From Chryseobacterium paridis (lineage in GTDB: Bacteria; Bacteroidota; Bacteroidia; Flavobacteriales; Weeksellaceae), in assembly GCF_016595215.1 (NCBI RefSeq), contig NZ_JAENHK010000001.1, forward strand, positions 1,022,147-1,086,146: a stretch of 64,000 nucleotides of DNA. The letters run 5' to 3'. Made by a program: the position numbers and the translations under genes. Of the stretch, positions 34,153-42,996 are shown piece after piece. How positions within the stretch are numbered: position 1 is the stretch's first letter; every line of letters begins with the position of its first letter. The notes beneath the pieces were generated by a model. That model saw only the letters and a list, made by a program, of their open reading frames with translations. It was not told where the DNA came from and made no database searches.

Positions 34153-34584
34153 TTATTTTACAACAGTTTTCATTTGAGAATTTGCTATGATCGTGCCATT
34201 CAATCTGGTAATACAATTAACTAAAGTCACTCCCATCACTTCATTAAGGATGGAGACTTCTGTTTTCAGGGAATCTCCGGTTTTTGGTAAAGCTTCCGCG
34301 TCAAAGGATTTAATAGCTCCGATATAGCCAGTTGGAGCTTCTTTGCCTAAGAGGTAATATTTATACCCCGTATGCAAAGCCACACTTTGAGCCTGATGTT
34401 CGATTAATCCAGAGGCTTGAAAAATTCCATCCTGAATGAAAATATTGTCTTCCTTTATATTAAAGCCTGAAATCAGATGATTTTCAGAGTATTCAGACAA
34501 TTCATTTACCATCACAAAAGGGAATCTTTGCGGAATAAGACTTTCCACAAAATTTTTATCAGATGTTGGCAGATTGTTTTCCAT
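34153..34584 (-). CDS. Hotdog dehydratase-like protein with Asp in place of catalytic His
   Basis: A 143-aa protein from the ATG at 34584, whose A is shared with the TAA stop of DarB (TAATG), so translation is coupled. The fold is the same as its downstream neighbour: LIPQRFPFVMVNE and ASGLIEHQAQS. The general-acid glutamate is kept (E62), but the histidine position reads IFIQDGIF, giving D52. It may be an inactive partner that dimerises with the 33704 protein, or it may bind acyl chains. The upstream extension of the frame to 34641 lies inside darB and is not used. Confidence 0.8.
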   Translation of the reverse strand: MENNLPTSDKNFVESLIPQRFPFVMVNELSEYSENHLISGFNIKEDNIFIQDGIFQASGLIEHQAQSVALHTGYKYYLLGKEAPTGYIGAIKSFDAEALPKTGDSLKTEVSILNEVMGVTLVNCITRLNGTIIANSQMKTVVK

Positions 34585-35723
34585 TAGCAAACTGTTAATA
34601 ATGCACAAGAATAGGCAAATCTTCCGCTTTCTGGTACACAAAGAAGTACTTTTTCTCCTTTTTTCAATTTTCCTGAATTCATCAGTTCTTCCAACGCAAT
34701 AAAAATAGAACCTGCACCAATATTTCCAACTTCAGAAAGGTTGTAATACCATTTTTCCCAAGGGAAATCCATTCCTTTTTTAGCAAATTCTTCTTTAAGT
34801 CCATCTTTAAAATAGCCTGAGGAAATATGTGCCAAAACATGATCAATTTTTTCAGGATCCAGCTGGTGCTTATCGAAAGAAGCTCTTAAACTTTCAGCCC
34901 CTTTTACTAATATATATTGATCTAAAAGTTTGGTGTCTTGCTTTAATGCAAAAAGAGATTGTTTCAACCATTCATCAGAAGAATAATCTGCCCAGGATTT
35001 TAAGCTTCCATCTTCCTGTTTTTCACAACCGGAGTACATACACGCCTCGATCTCATGAGCGTAAGAGTAGAAATCAATGAATTCCACTTTTAAAGAAATA
35101 CTGTTTTCTCTTGGTTTGTTTTCCAATAATAAAGCACCGGCACCATCAGAAAGCATCCATCTTAAAAACTCTCTTTTGAAAGCAATAATGGGTCTTTCTT
35201 CCAATAATTTTAAATTTTCCGCTTCATGATTGAACTTATCTGCTGTCATCCATGCAGAAAATCTTTCAGATCCTACACAAACGGCATTGTCACGTACTCC
35301 TGCTTTTACAGAAAGGAATCCATAGTTGAATGCATTCATTCCTGAATTACAAAGTCCTGTCGAAGTATTGATTTCTATAGATTTTCCAACTTTCAGTTCT
35401 CCATGAACCATAGAAGCATGTGAAGGCTGAATCTGATCCGCCGAAGTCGTTCCGCATGATAATAACTGAATATCCTCTTTTGTGAAATTCTCATCGAATA
35501 GGCCTTCTACTGCCTTCGCTGTAATCTGAGCATTGGTATGGGTAGGTTGGCTGTTTTTATCTAAGGCGTAGTATCTCGTTTTAATCTGATTGTTTCTTAA
35601 GATTAGAGCTCTTGCTTTAGAAGGAGTGTCATTGACCAAGCCAAGATAACTTTCCATCTCATCATTAGAAACCGGCTCATTAGGTAAGTATGTTGAAGCT
35701 TTGGTTATAAATACGTCGTTCAT
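34584..35723 (-). CDS. darB: DarB: ketosynthase forming the dialkylresorcinol ring
   Basis: A 379-aa KAS III-like enzyme. In the described DAR pathway DarB joins two beta-ketoacyl thioesters into a 1,3-cyclohexanedione that becomes the resorcinol. The triad is intact: C125 in STGLCNSGMN, H299 in LAHISSG and N334 in VGNIGAG. Its neighbour DarA is 3 bases upstream. The DarA-DarB pair is the defining mark of dialkylresorcinol/flexirubin clusters and is the firmest reason for naming this locus. Confidence 0.93.
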   Translation of the reverse strand: MNDVFITKASTYLPNEPVSNDEMESYLGLVNDTPSKARALILRNNQIKTRYYALDKNSQPTHTNAQITAKAVEGLFDENFTKEDIQLLSCGTTSADQIQPSHASMVHGELKVGKSIEINTSTGLCNSGMNAFNYGFLSVKAGVRDNAVCVGSERFSAWMTADKFNHEAENLKLLEERPIIAFKREFLRWMLSDGAGALLLENKPRENSISLKVEFIDFYSYAHEIEACMYSGCEKQEDGSLKSWADYSSDEWLKQSLFALKQDTKLLDQYILVKGAESLRASFDKHQLDPEKIDHVLAHISSGYFKDGLKEEFAKKGMDFPWEKWYYNLSEVGNIGAGSIFIALEELMNSGKLKKGEKVLLCVPESGRFAYSCALLTVC

Positions 35724-35726
35724 CTC

Positions 35727-36641
35727 TTATTTTAAATTTATTCCTTGTAAATATTTTTTTTGTTTCAGTCTTTTAGATCTCAAAACAGGGGCTAATAATA
35801 TGTGAAAAACCAAAACAATAGGGGAAATAATCCATATTGCTGCCATCAAATATACCTTAAAGAATTTTATCAGCAATGGTCGCTTCTCTTTTTTCTTGAT
35901 AATCAGATTGGACCAAACGGTGAAGATTTTATTTCCTACTTTTTCCACTCTGACTAAAAAAGGTCGGATTTCTACTGCCCCGTTTTTCACAAGTTCTGGT
36001 TGTAAATTGTCATAATGGTTATTATCAAAGTGCTTTTTAATAATCATACCATATTTTCCGGCTCCGGCAATTTCTTCATCTGAAATTCCGGCTGCAGGTA
36101 ATATACCTGATTTTTCTTTCTTTCCAGTAGTTAACCAACGCAAAATAGTCAATACACTGGTGTAGTTATCATGTCTGTCTACCAATGCAATGTTTCCAAC
36201 GAGCTTTGCATTTAAATTCTTTAAATAAACTTTAAGCTTTTCCTGAGAAAGCATCCACATATTTCGGGTTCCCGAAACAGTAACTACCGGAGTATCTCTC
36301 AAAATGTCTTCCGCATAACCACTTTTTAAGAAAGAGATAATGGGAATAGAAGGCGTCAAATACCAAACCTGATATCCGAAAATGATAAGATCGAATTTTT
36401 TATTCAGTACCTCTTCTGGTGGAGGAAGTATTTCACTCGGGATTTGTAGATAAGACTCAGGGAATGTATTGAAGAATACGTCACCAGGCCAAGGAAAAGG
36501 AAAGTCCTCCTTAAGCTTAATGCTGTAATAAGTAACGTTATATTCGTCCTTTTTATCCTCAAAAGGCTGGGCGATATTCTTTACAATATCTTCTAATTGG
36601 CCCGTTTGTGTATAGTACAAGACAAGTATGTTCTTCTGCAT
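35727..36641 (-). CDS. darA: DarA: flavodoxin-like dialkylresorcinol-forming enzyme
   Basis: A 304-aa protein. The N-terminus is a flavodoxin-like fold: LVLYYTQTGQL (5-15) is the FMN phosphate loop type, and FGYQVWYLTPS is typical of the family. DarA is described as the oxidising/aromatising partner that converts DarB's cyclohexanedione to a resorcinol. The C-terminus has a hydrophobic helix (about 268-290, YLMAAIWIISPIVLVFHIL), suggesting membrane association. It starts 45 bases after the MMPL fusion gene and ends 3 bases before darB. Confidence 0.9.
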   Translation of the reverse strand: MQKNILVLYYTQTGQLEDIVKNIAQPFEDKKDEYNVTYYSIKLKEDFPFPWPGDVFFNTFPESYLQIPSEILPPPEEVLNKKFDLIIFGYQVWYLTPSIPIISFLKSGYAEDILRDTPVVTVSGTRNMWMLSQEKLKVYLKNLNAKLVGNIALVDRHDNYTSVLTILRWLTTGKKEKSGILPAAGISDEEIAGAGKYGMIIKKHFDNNHYDNLQPELVKNGAVEIRPFLVRVEKVGNKIFTVWSNLIIKKKEKRPLLIKFFKVYLMAAIWIISPIVLVFHILLAPVLRSKRLKQKKYLQGINLK

Positions 36642-36686
36642 GGAAATTTTTATTGATTACAAAAATATACTTTTATAATTTATCAG

Positions 36687-39600
36687 TTATCTCTTATATA
36701 TTTTAATTGATTCCGAACTAAAATGTGAATGGTATTCACTGTTTTGAAACAATATGTTTTTAATATTGAAAAAAATGATGATTTCAGGAAGTTGCTGGAT
36801 AGCACCTAAATCATAATTTTCATTGGAAACTAAAAGTATACCAACCTTTTTATTAATCTCCGAAATATCGGATATATAGTTTATTTTTCTTCTTTTTACA
36901 AGGTAATTATGTTCTGCAACTTCTCTTTTTTCAATGTCAGGGATCAAGCTGAATATTCTCCGGCTGGCTTCCTGAAGGGTTAGCAGGATATCAGTTTGAC
37001 CATAGTCATTTGAGATATGAAGAATAGTAGAGTCTTTGGGAATGTGCCTATTCAGCTCAAAATATGCTGATTTATTGATTTTAAAATCTTCTTTGACTTG
37101 TTGTACGACTTCAGTTTCCTTGTATAGAAAACTTAGGAAAAGCTTCTTTTTAAAATAATTTTCATCTTCTATTTCGTTTCTCAGTTTTGAAAACTCTTCT
37201 CTAAAATATGCGTTGATCTTCTTGGTTCTTTCCGAATAGGTTTTCCCAAATTTTAAATCATCCTTATCGATCCTATCTCCGATTTTTACGGTAATGCTCC
37301 CATCATAAATAATGAAATCTCCTTTTGGTAATACTTCAGAGTTTCCATGGATATAAACCGGAACCACATCCAATCCAAATTCTTCGGCAATATAAAAGGC
37401 TCCTTTGTGAAATCTTTTGATATCATTCGTGTAAGAGCGTTCTGCCTCAGGGAACACCATTAAGGAGTATCCTTCATTTATTTTTTCTCTCAATTGCTCC
37501 ATCCCGTTTTCGATGCCCTGTGAAACCGGAAAGAATCCTAAAGCCCTAACCAATTTTCCAAACACAGGAGACTCGTATACCCAGTCGTTTACTAAGTATA
37601 CAATTTTATGGGTAACCATTGCAAGGACCAATGTATCAAGAAATGAAGTATGGTTCGCAATAATTACAGCAGGTTTGCTGAAATCTTCATGAGGATTTCT
37701 GATGACTTTTTTCTTTACGAACGGGTTACAATATAAAACCGACTTTAAGAATAGAGCAATGAACTTTTTAATAGTACTCAGAGTCTTTCCCTTAGCTTTC
37801 CTTACAAAGAAATGTCCGAAAAAAGAAAAGAAAATTCCTCCTAACCCGTAATAGAGAAATAATAAAATCGAATGGATAAATAATCTAAACGTAATGGGAG
37901 AAAGTCCTTTTTTGGCTCTGTTGATAATTAAAAGCCTAAACCAGAAAGGGTATAATGTTGAGGTGATGATAATGACCGAAAACATTCCTATTAGCGCAAC
38001 CAATGCTAATGAATGTAAAGCCGGGTGCTTTGCAAAAATCAATGAACCAATTGATAAAATGGTTGTGAACACCGCTAAAATAATTGAAATCCTGTAAGTA
38101 GGAAGTTCATTTTTCCCCGTTGTGTGTTCCTTTTGCATAGCCTTCGTAAGGAATATGCTGAAATCATCTCCGACTCCAAAAATTAAAGTACAAACTACAG
38201 TACTGAAAATATTAAGTTCCAATCCCAGAAAATATAAGATTCCGGCGGTCACAATTCCGGTTAATACAATGGGAAACATCGTAAGAACAGTCAGCTCAAA
38301 GTTTCTGAAAAAAACAATAATGGTAAGAATGATGGCCAATAATGAATAATTGATCAGGGTATTAAAGTCCCTTTTTAATAAACCTAAAAAGGTCTCATTC
38401 ATTTGCTGGCGATCAATGGCTAAAGCATCATGTTTCTTTTCAATATCTTTTATAAAAACATCTCTTTTGTTTTCATCTACTTTAACGATGTTGGAAACCG
38501 TGTAAAATCCTTTTTCATTGCTCAGAAATTCGGAAACCTGTAGTGCTTTTACTTTCTCGAAATCCTGTAAACTGCGTGTTGAGTATTCCTTATTTAAAAG
38601 ATCGCTGAACTGAGCAAAAGCTGTACTGTTGAATCCAAACTTATTCCCATTACTGATAAGCTCAGCTACAGTCTGGGTTTTCTTGTTATGATCCCAAAAC
38701 TTCTTCCAGTTTTCAATTTTCTTTTGCTGATCCTGTTTGGAGAGTACAATATTCCCGATAGAATTATAGCTTAAAATTTTCCCCTCTTTTTTTTCTTTTT
38801 CCAAAAATTGGTTCAATTGTGTATTTCTGGTTAATGCTTCTTCTTCAGAATCACCATATGAAATAGTATATATTGATTTTGAGGTGATATCAGAGAGCTT
38901 CTGTAGCTTGGCTTCACTTATTTTTAGATCCTTAGGAATGTAGTTTAGATCCCCAATGTCTTCATTGAAGCCTACATGTCTAAATCCAAATAAGCACGCA
39001 ATAATGACTAAAGAACATGCAATGATTAAAGGCTTATTTTTTTCATAGGGATAAAAACCAATTTTATCAATAAAGTTGACGCTTGCTTTTCCAGTGTTCT
39101 CTTTGGGATGATAAAGTTGTGGAACGATAATCAATGCTGAAATAGAAGACAGCATTACAGTGATAGAAGCAAATAATCCCAGATCTTTCAACGCTTCTGA
39201 TCTCACAAAAATGAGGCAGAGAAATGAAACAGCAGTCGTAGCACTACTTAAGATGATAGGTTGTGTGATCTCCTTATAAAGCTCTTCAATATTATTGTTG
39301 TGTTTGTAATGAGTAAGAATATGTAAGGCATAATCTATGGTGATCCCAATTAATATAGCTCCTACACTCAGGGAGATTGCTGAGATTTTATCCTTAATAA
39401 AATATAATATGAGCAAAGCGAGTAAAACTGAAAATACGGTGGGAAGGAAAACAATAATGGGTGTAAAGAAATTTCTGAAATAATAAATAAGCAAGATCAG
39501 AAGTACAGTCATTGATATCACTACTGTATTCTGAATATCTTTTTTTATCTGTTCAGCATTAGCAACTGCAATTACGGGAGATCCAAAATAGCTTATTTCG

Positions 39601-40337
39601 GTTTTCCCTTTAAACTGCTTATTGACATCCCCTTTTATTTTATTGAGCTGGTCAATGAAAAATTCATTGTTTTTAGTATCGTTACTTTTATTTTTTGGAT
39701 CGATGAATAGCAAGAGATTTTTACCATCCTTAGTAACGATATAATTATCTTCGAGTTTAAAGTCTTTGCTGATGTTAAGCGCATTGAGTTTTTTAATGCC
39801 TAAAAAAGTAATGCCAAGCGGGTCTTTTTTTATGAATTCTTTTGTTACAAGACTCGTCGGAGAAACCAATGAGACATAATTGTTTTCTACCTGTTTTGCG
39901 ATGCTGTCTTTCTGAAGTTTTCTATTGATCTCTTTATAGTCATTCTCATCTAAAAACAGAGGAAGGTTCTGATTCACAAAATCAAATGTTTCAGAAATTT
40001 CACTATCATTTACTTTTCCCTGGATGGCTCCGATATATTTTTCTAACGGAGATATTTTGTCTAAAAAAGTATTGGCAGTTTCAGATAATTGGAAACTATC
40101 TTCAGAAGATTTATTCTCTATAATAACAATGATCTTATCCGAAAAGTTGAGTTGTTTAAGAACTTTTGCCGTAAGATCAGATTTTTCACTTTTAGGAATA
40201 ATTTGATTAATGTCTTCCTCGAAATTTATTTTTGATGCAAAAAATAGGCACACAACTGCAACTCCTATTGTAAATAATACAGAAAGAAGTCTGTTTTTAG
40301 AAATTAAATAATATAGAAATATGAAAAAACGATGCAT
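36687..40337 (-). CDS. MMPL transporter / PlsC acyltransferase / methyltransferase-like fusion
   Basis: A 1,216-aa three-part protein started at the ATG at 40337; an upstream TTG at 40352 is unlikely. Residues 1-800 are an RND/MMPL transporter with two sets of helices and large periplasmic loops. Residues about 860-1060 are a PlsC-type acyltransferase with ANHTSFLD (HxxxxD) and FPEAERSY (the FPEG-type motif). The last ~110 residues, beginning near ILHISNDYGQTD, look like a Rossmann methyltransferase with a poorly conserved SAM loop. Such fusions recur in flexirubin loci. It could acylate and export the pigment or precursor in one polypeptide. It is the first gene of the - arm, behind a consensus promoter. 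Confidence 0.88.
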   Translation of the reverse strand: MHRFFIFLYYLISKNRLLSVLFTIGVAVVCLFFASKINFEEDINQIIPKSEKSDLTAKVLKQLNFSDKIIVIIENKSSEDSFQLSETANTFLDKISPLEKYIGAIQGKVNDSEISETFDFVNQNLPLFLDENDYKEINRKLQKDSIAKQVENNYVSLVSPTSLVTKEFIKKDPLGITFLGIKKLNALNISKDFKLEDNYIVTKDGKNLLLFIDPKNKSNDTKNNEFFIDQLNKIKGDVNKQFKGKTEISYFGSPVIAVANAEQIKKDIQNTVVISMTVLLILLIYYFRNFFTPIIVFLPTVFSVLLALLILYFIKDKISAISLSVGAILIGITIDYALHILTHYKHNNNIEELYKEITQPIILSSATTAVSFLCLIFVRSEALKDLGLFASITVMLSSISALIIVPQLYHPKENTGKASVNFIDKIGFYPYEKNKPLIIACSLVIIACLFGFRHVGFNEDIGDLNYIPKDLKISEAKLQKLSDITSKSIYTISYGDSEEEALTRNTQLNQFLEKEKKEGKILSYNSIGNIVLSKQDQQKKIENWKKFWDHNKKTQTVAELISNGNKFGFNSTAFAQFSDLLNKEYSTRSLQDFEKVKALQVSEFLSNEKGFYTVSNIVKVDENKRDVFIKDIEKKHDALAIDRQQMNETFLGLLKRDFNTLINYSLLAIILTIIVFFRNFELTVLTMFPIVLTGIVTAGILYFLGLELNIFSTVVCTLIFGVGDDFSIFLTKAMQKEHTTGKNELPTYRISIILAVFTTILSIGSLIFAKHPALHSLALVALIGMFSVIIITSTLYPFWFRLLIINRAKKGLSPITFRLFIHSILLFLYYGLGGIFFSFFGHFFVRKAKGKTLSTIKKFIALFLKSVLYCNPFVKKKVIRNPHEDFSKPAVIIANHTSFLDTLVLAMVTHKIVYLVNDWVYESPVFGKLVRALGFFPVSQGIENGMEQLREKINEGYSLMVFPEAERSYTNDIKRFHKGAFYIAEEFGLDVVPVYIHGNSEVLPKGDFIIYDGSITVKIGDRIDKDDLKFGKTYSERTKKINAYFREEFSKLRNEIEDENYFKKKLFLSFLYKETEVVQQVKEDFKINKSAYFELNRHIPKDSTILHISNDYGQTDILLTLQEASRRIFSLIPDIEKREVAEHNYLVKRRKINYISDISEINKKVGILLVSNENYDLGAIQQLPEIIIFFNIKNILFQNSEYHSHFSSESIKIYKR

Positions 40338-40357
40338 CGTGTTAAAAATCAAGTTTG

Positions 40358-40388
40358 CAAATTTAATTTTTTAAGAATTAGTTCAAAA
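40358..40388 (-). promoter_or_regulatory. Promoter of the DAR/flexirubin - arm
   Basis: On the - strand: TTTTG (40388-40384), an 18-base spacer, then TAAATTTG (40365-40358), 21 bases before the ATG at 40337. This is among the best -33/-7 matches in the window and would drive the long operon beginning with the MMPL fusion. Confidence 0.65.
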
Positions 40389-40451
40389 CTTTTACTGCTT
40401 AAGTTTTGGGCGAAAATTAATAAAATGTTTAGGTAAAATAAAAAAAACTTA

Positions 40452-40459
40452 TACTTTTG
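40452..40459 (+). promoter_or_regulatory. -7 element for the membrane protein / EpsG pair
   Basis: TACTTTTG matches TAnnTTTG on the + strand, 65 bases before the ATG at 40524. It excludes starts much upstream of the TTG at 40497. The -33 position is not convincing. Confidence 0.5.
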
Positions 40460-40523
40460 CAAATGTTCCCTACTGATAATATATTTTAAAACAAAGTTGT
40501 TCCGAATAAAAAGCTGTTTTGAT

Positions 40524-41531
40524 ATGTTGAAAATATTTGATGAAAAAATAAACGGATTTTTATTTACAATAATACTTCCGCTTTTGCTATTCTCGATGTC
40601 CTATTACGGATTCGAGTCTTCCTATACAAGGCTGAAGACTGCAGAAAGACCACCCGATTATCTGTTCTCATCTGTGTACGCTTACAGGGTAATCCCAAAC
40701 TACCTAAGTGTGTACCTTACAGATGTTATGGCTTATATCATAGATAACTACTTATCTTTTTTTCAAAAATTTCTTCATAAAAATGGGACTGCATTTTATC
40801 ATGGTCTTTTTTTAATGAATAGTTTTTTCTTTGTGCTCTCTTCTATAGTTTTTGATAAACTCTTACGAATTAACCCGGTTGAAATTCTTTTAAATAAGAA
40901 TGTAAGAAGACTCATTCATTTGGTAGCCATATTCTTTATTGTGATTACACAGTATGCTCCCACCAATTGCGATATGATGGCGCTTTTTTGTTATCTTACC
41001 GGTATATTTTTAACATTGAAATATCTTCAAACAAATACATCGTCTTATTTCTATATTTTAGTTGCCCTTATTTTTGTTTCAACATTTGTAAGAGAAACAG
41101 CTTGTCTGAATATTGCCTTTTTTGCAGCTCTTTTCTTGAACATCGATGAACTGAAAAGAAGAAACTATAAATTTATCTGGAAAACTATTCCTCTCGTAAT
41201 AGCGTTTTTGGTTGCTTATTTGGGATTGAGGTTGATGGTTGTTCAGAAGACAACTTTCGTTGAAGGGTTTTATATTAACAGAAACTTTGAAAGCCCATTC
41301 AATCTGGCAGGGCTCTTATTTGGTAGCATTGTTTTATATTTTGTATATCTGCTTTGTGTATCAGTTGAGAATAGAATTATTTTTAAAAAATATCTGTTTT
41401 TCTCTTTGCCTTATCTTATTATGATTACAATGGTAGGGCTTTATTGGGAAGTTAGGCTCTTTTTACCGCTCATTCTTACGGGAATTGTTGTTGCTTTTTA
41501 TCACTTTAAAAATTCCCTGAAGCTGGCATGA
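40524..41531 (+). CDS. Polytopic membrane protein of unknown function
   Basis: A 335-aa protein with about nine hydrophobic helices. I start it at the ATG at 40524 (MLKIFDEKING); the frame is open to a TTG at 40497. Short charged loops such as SYTRLKTAERPPDY and FVRETACLN are present, but no family motif is recognised. It overlaps the EpsG-like gene by 4 bases, so the two probably act together in surface polysaccharide assembly; a GT-C type enzyme or polymerase accessory is possible. It is divergent from the pigment operon. Confidence 0.78.
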   Translation: MLKIFDEKINGFLFTIILPLLLFSMSYYGFESSYTRLKTAERPPDYLFSSVYAYRVIPNYLSVYLTDVMAYIIDNYLSFFQKFLHKNGTAFYHGLFLMNSFFFVLSSIVFDKLLRINPVEILLNKNVRRLIHLVAIFFIVITQYAPTNCDMMALFCYLTGIFLTLKYLQTNTSSYFYILVALIFVSTFVRETACLNIAFFAALFLNIDELKRRNYKFIWKTIPLVIAFLVAYLGLRLMVVQKTTFVEGFYINRNFESPFNLAGLLFGSIVLYFVYLLCVSVENRIIFKKYLFFSLPYLIMITMVGLYWEVRLFLPLILTGIVVAFYHFKNSLKLA

Positions 41532-42667
41532 GTTTATTACATCCATATTACATCGTTGCCCTTATCTACATGCTTATTTTTAGTATTCAGGAGGTTTTTG
41601 GAAATAAGGTCGAAAAGAAATGGTTTTGGTTTTTAGGTATTTATCTTATCATAATTGCAGGACTTCGTGACAGTGTAGGGCCCGATTACGGTAGTTATAA
41701 AGGTATTTATATATACTCTGATACTAAAGATTATTGGAGTATTTTCATGAAAGCTTTGCATATTGAAGGTTCAGAAAATGTAGATATAGAATGGTTGTAT
41801 GCATTGATCAATAAGATTTTGCTTAATGTTTTTAACGCTCCGTTTTACGTGCTTACCTTAGTGATCGCTATTTTTGCTATATTTTTTAAAATAAAATATA
41901 CTGAGGATAATACCTTTTACCCCTTTACTTTTACGCTTTTTATGTTTATTCCCAATTTTTTTATTGGAGAGAGTGGGCAGATCAGACAGAATCTAGGGAC
42001 TTTTATTATTTATTTTGCCATCAGATATATTAAAGAAAGGAAACTCTGGCATTATCTTCTTTTTGTTTTCATAGGTTCAGGTATTCATAATGTTTGTTAT
42101 TTATTTCTGCCTATGTATTGGCTGGTTCGCGTACCGTTAAATAAAACGATGATGTTGGTACTGATAATAGGTTCTATATTTTTATCCCCATTTGAAGTCT
42201 ATCGGGTTTTTGGTGATTTCTTAAGTAATATCAGCTCAGATAGTATGCTTGTGGAAGGATTTAATGGATATGTAGATGAGACAGCACAAAGATTGAATGG
42301 AGGTTTTGGAATTCCTGAAGCGTTGATGGCAATTCTTACTTTCTTTTTATTTGCTTTTGATACGCCTATGAAAGAGAAATTTCCTTATTACGAGTATCAT
42401 CGAAACTATGCAGTTGTGGGGATTTGTCTTTATTTTATTTTTAGAAATAATCCGATATTCTCATCAAGATTGGCGGGAGCCTTTATTGGTTTTGCCTTTG
42501 TATTGATTCCAAATGCGATGTACGTAGTTTCTTATAATACAAAAAGGTTGATTTATTCTTTTATCATTGCATTAACGATTTTCAATTTTGTCGTATTCTC
42601 AAGTTTCAGAAATATTATTGGAGGAAGGTTCACGATTGATCTTTATAAAAATCATATTTTACCTTAA
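41528..42667 (+). CDS. EpsG-like membrane protein
   Basis: A 379-aa protein with about ten membrane helices. The N-terminal region has the EpsG family signature IIIAGLRDSVGPDYGSY at about residues 40-56. The segment GESGQIRQNLGTFIIYFAIRYIK in the middle, shown here as GQIRQNLG, is also typical. EpsG proteins take part in exopolysaccharide synthesis, probably in polymerisation. It overlaps its upstream neighbour by 4 bases and is followed by a terminator. The main exopolysaccharide genes of the window are 8 kb away at 50459-56096. Confidence 0.85.
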   Translation: MSLLHPYYIVALIYMLIFSIQEVFGNKVEKKWFWFLGIYLIIIAGLRDSVGPDYGSYKGIYIYSDTKDYWSIFMKALHIEGSENVDIEWLYALINKILLNVFNAPFYVLTLVIAIFAIFFKIKYTEDNTFYPFTFTLFMFIPNFFIGESGQIRQNLGTFIIYFAIRYIKERKLWHYLLFVFIGSGIHNVCYLFLPMYWLVRVPLNKTMMLVLIIGSIFLSPFEVYRVFGDFLSNISSDSMLVEGFNGYVDETAQRLNGGFGIPEALMAILTFFLFAFDTPMKEKFPYYEYHRNYAVVGICLYFIFRNNPIFSSRLAGAFIGFAFVLIPNAMYVVSYNTKRLIYSFIIALTIFNFVVFSSFRNIIGGRFTIDLYKNHILP

Positions 42668-42686
42668 ATAATTTAACCATATTTAT

Positions 42687-42717
42687 AAAAAGACGAAACT
42701 AAATGTTTCGTCTTTTT
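42687..42717 (+). terminator. Intrinsic terminator after the EpsG-like gene
   Basis: AAAAAGACGAAAC and GTTTCGTCTTTTT form a 13-bp stem with a 5-base loop followed by T's, 20 bases after the stop codon. Confidence 0.85.
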
Positions 42718-42996
42718 TTGCCATTATTCCTTTAAATTCCAGGCCTCATTGCGTTGTGGGGCATGGTGCAAATATGTTGCTTACAAAAAATTAATGTGGA
42801 GTATTTAAAATTACACGTGATAAAAGTGTAGTTTTGTGCTGCTTGATTTTCAAAATGGATTTTTTATAAATAATGATTTAATGTCGTGTTATTTGTATGA
42901 TAATTAACTTATTAAATAGATATTTATAATATAAATCATTGTTTGTTGATGAAGGCTTAAATTTTGTACGGGTGTTTATACACCAAACCTAAGGAC
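42718..42996. other. Rest of the 329-bp gap before the large T9SS gene
   Basis: After the terminator the sequence is AT-rich with no coding frame. A TAAATTTTG close to the -7 consensus, but one base too long, lies at about 42958-42966. An AAGGA about 5 bases before 42997 is the ribosome-binding site that decides the ATG start of the next gene. Nothing else is recognised. Confidence 0.45.

Noticed and set aside
42964..42996. TTG start extending the large T9SS protein by 11 residues
   Set aside because: The extension precedes the signal peptide, while ATG 42997 has an AAGGA at good distance.
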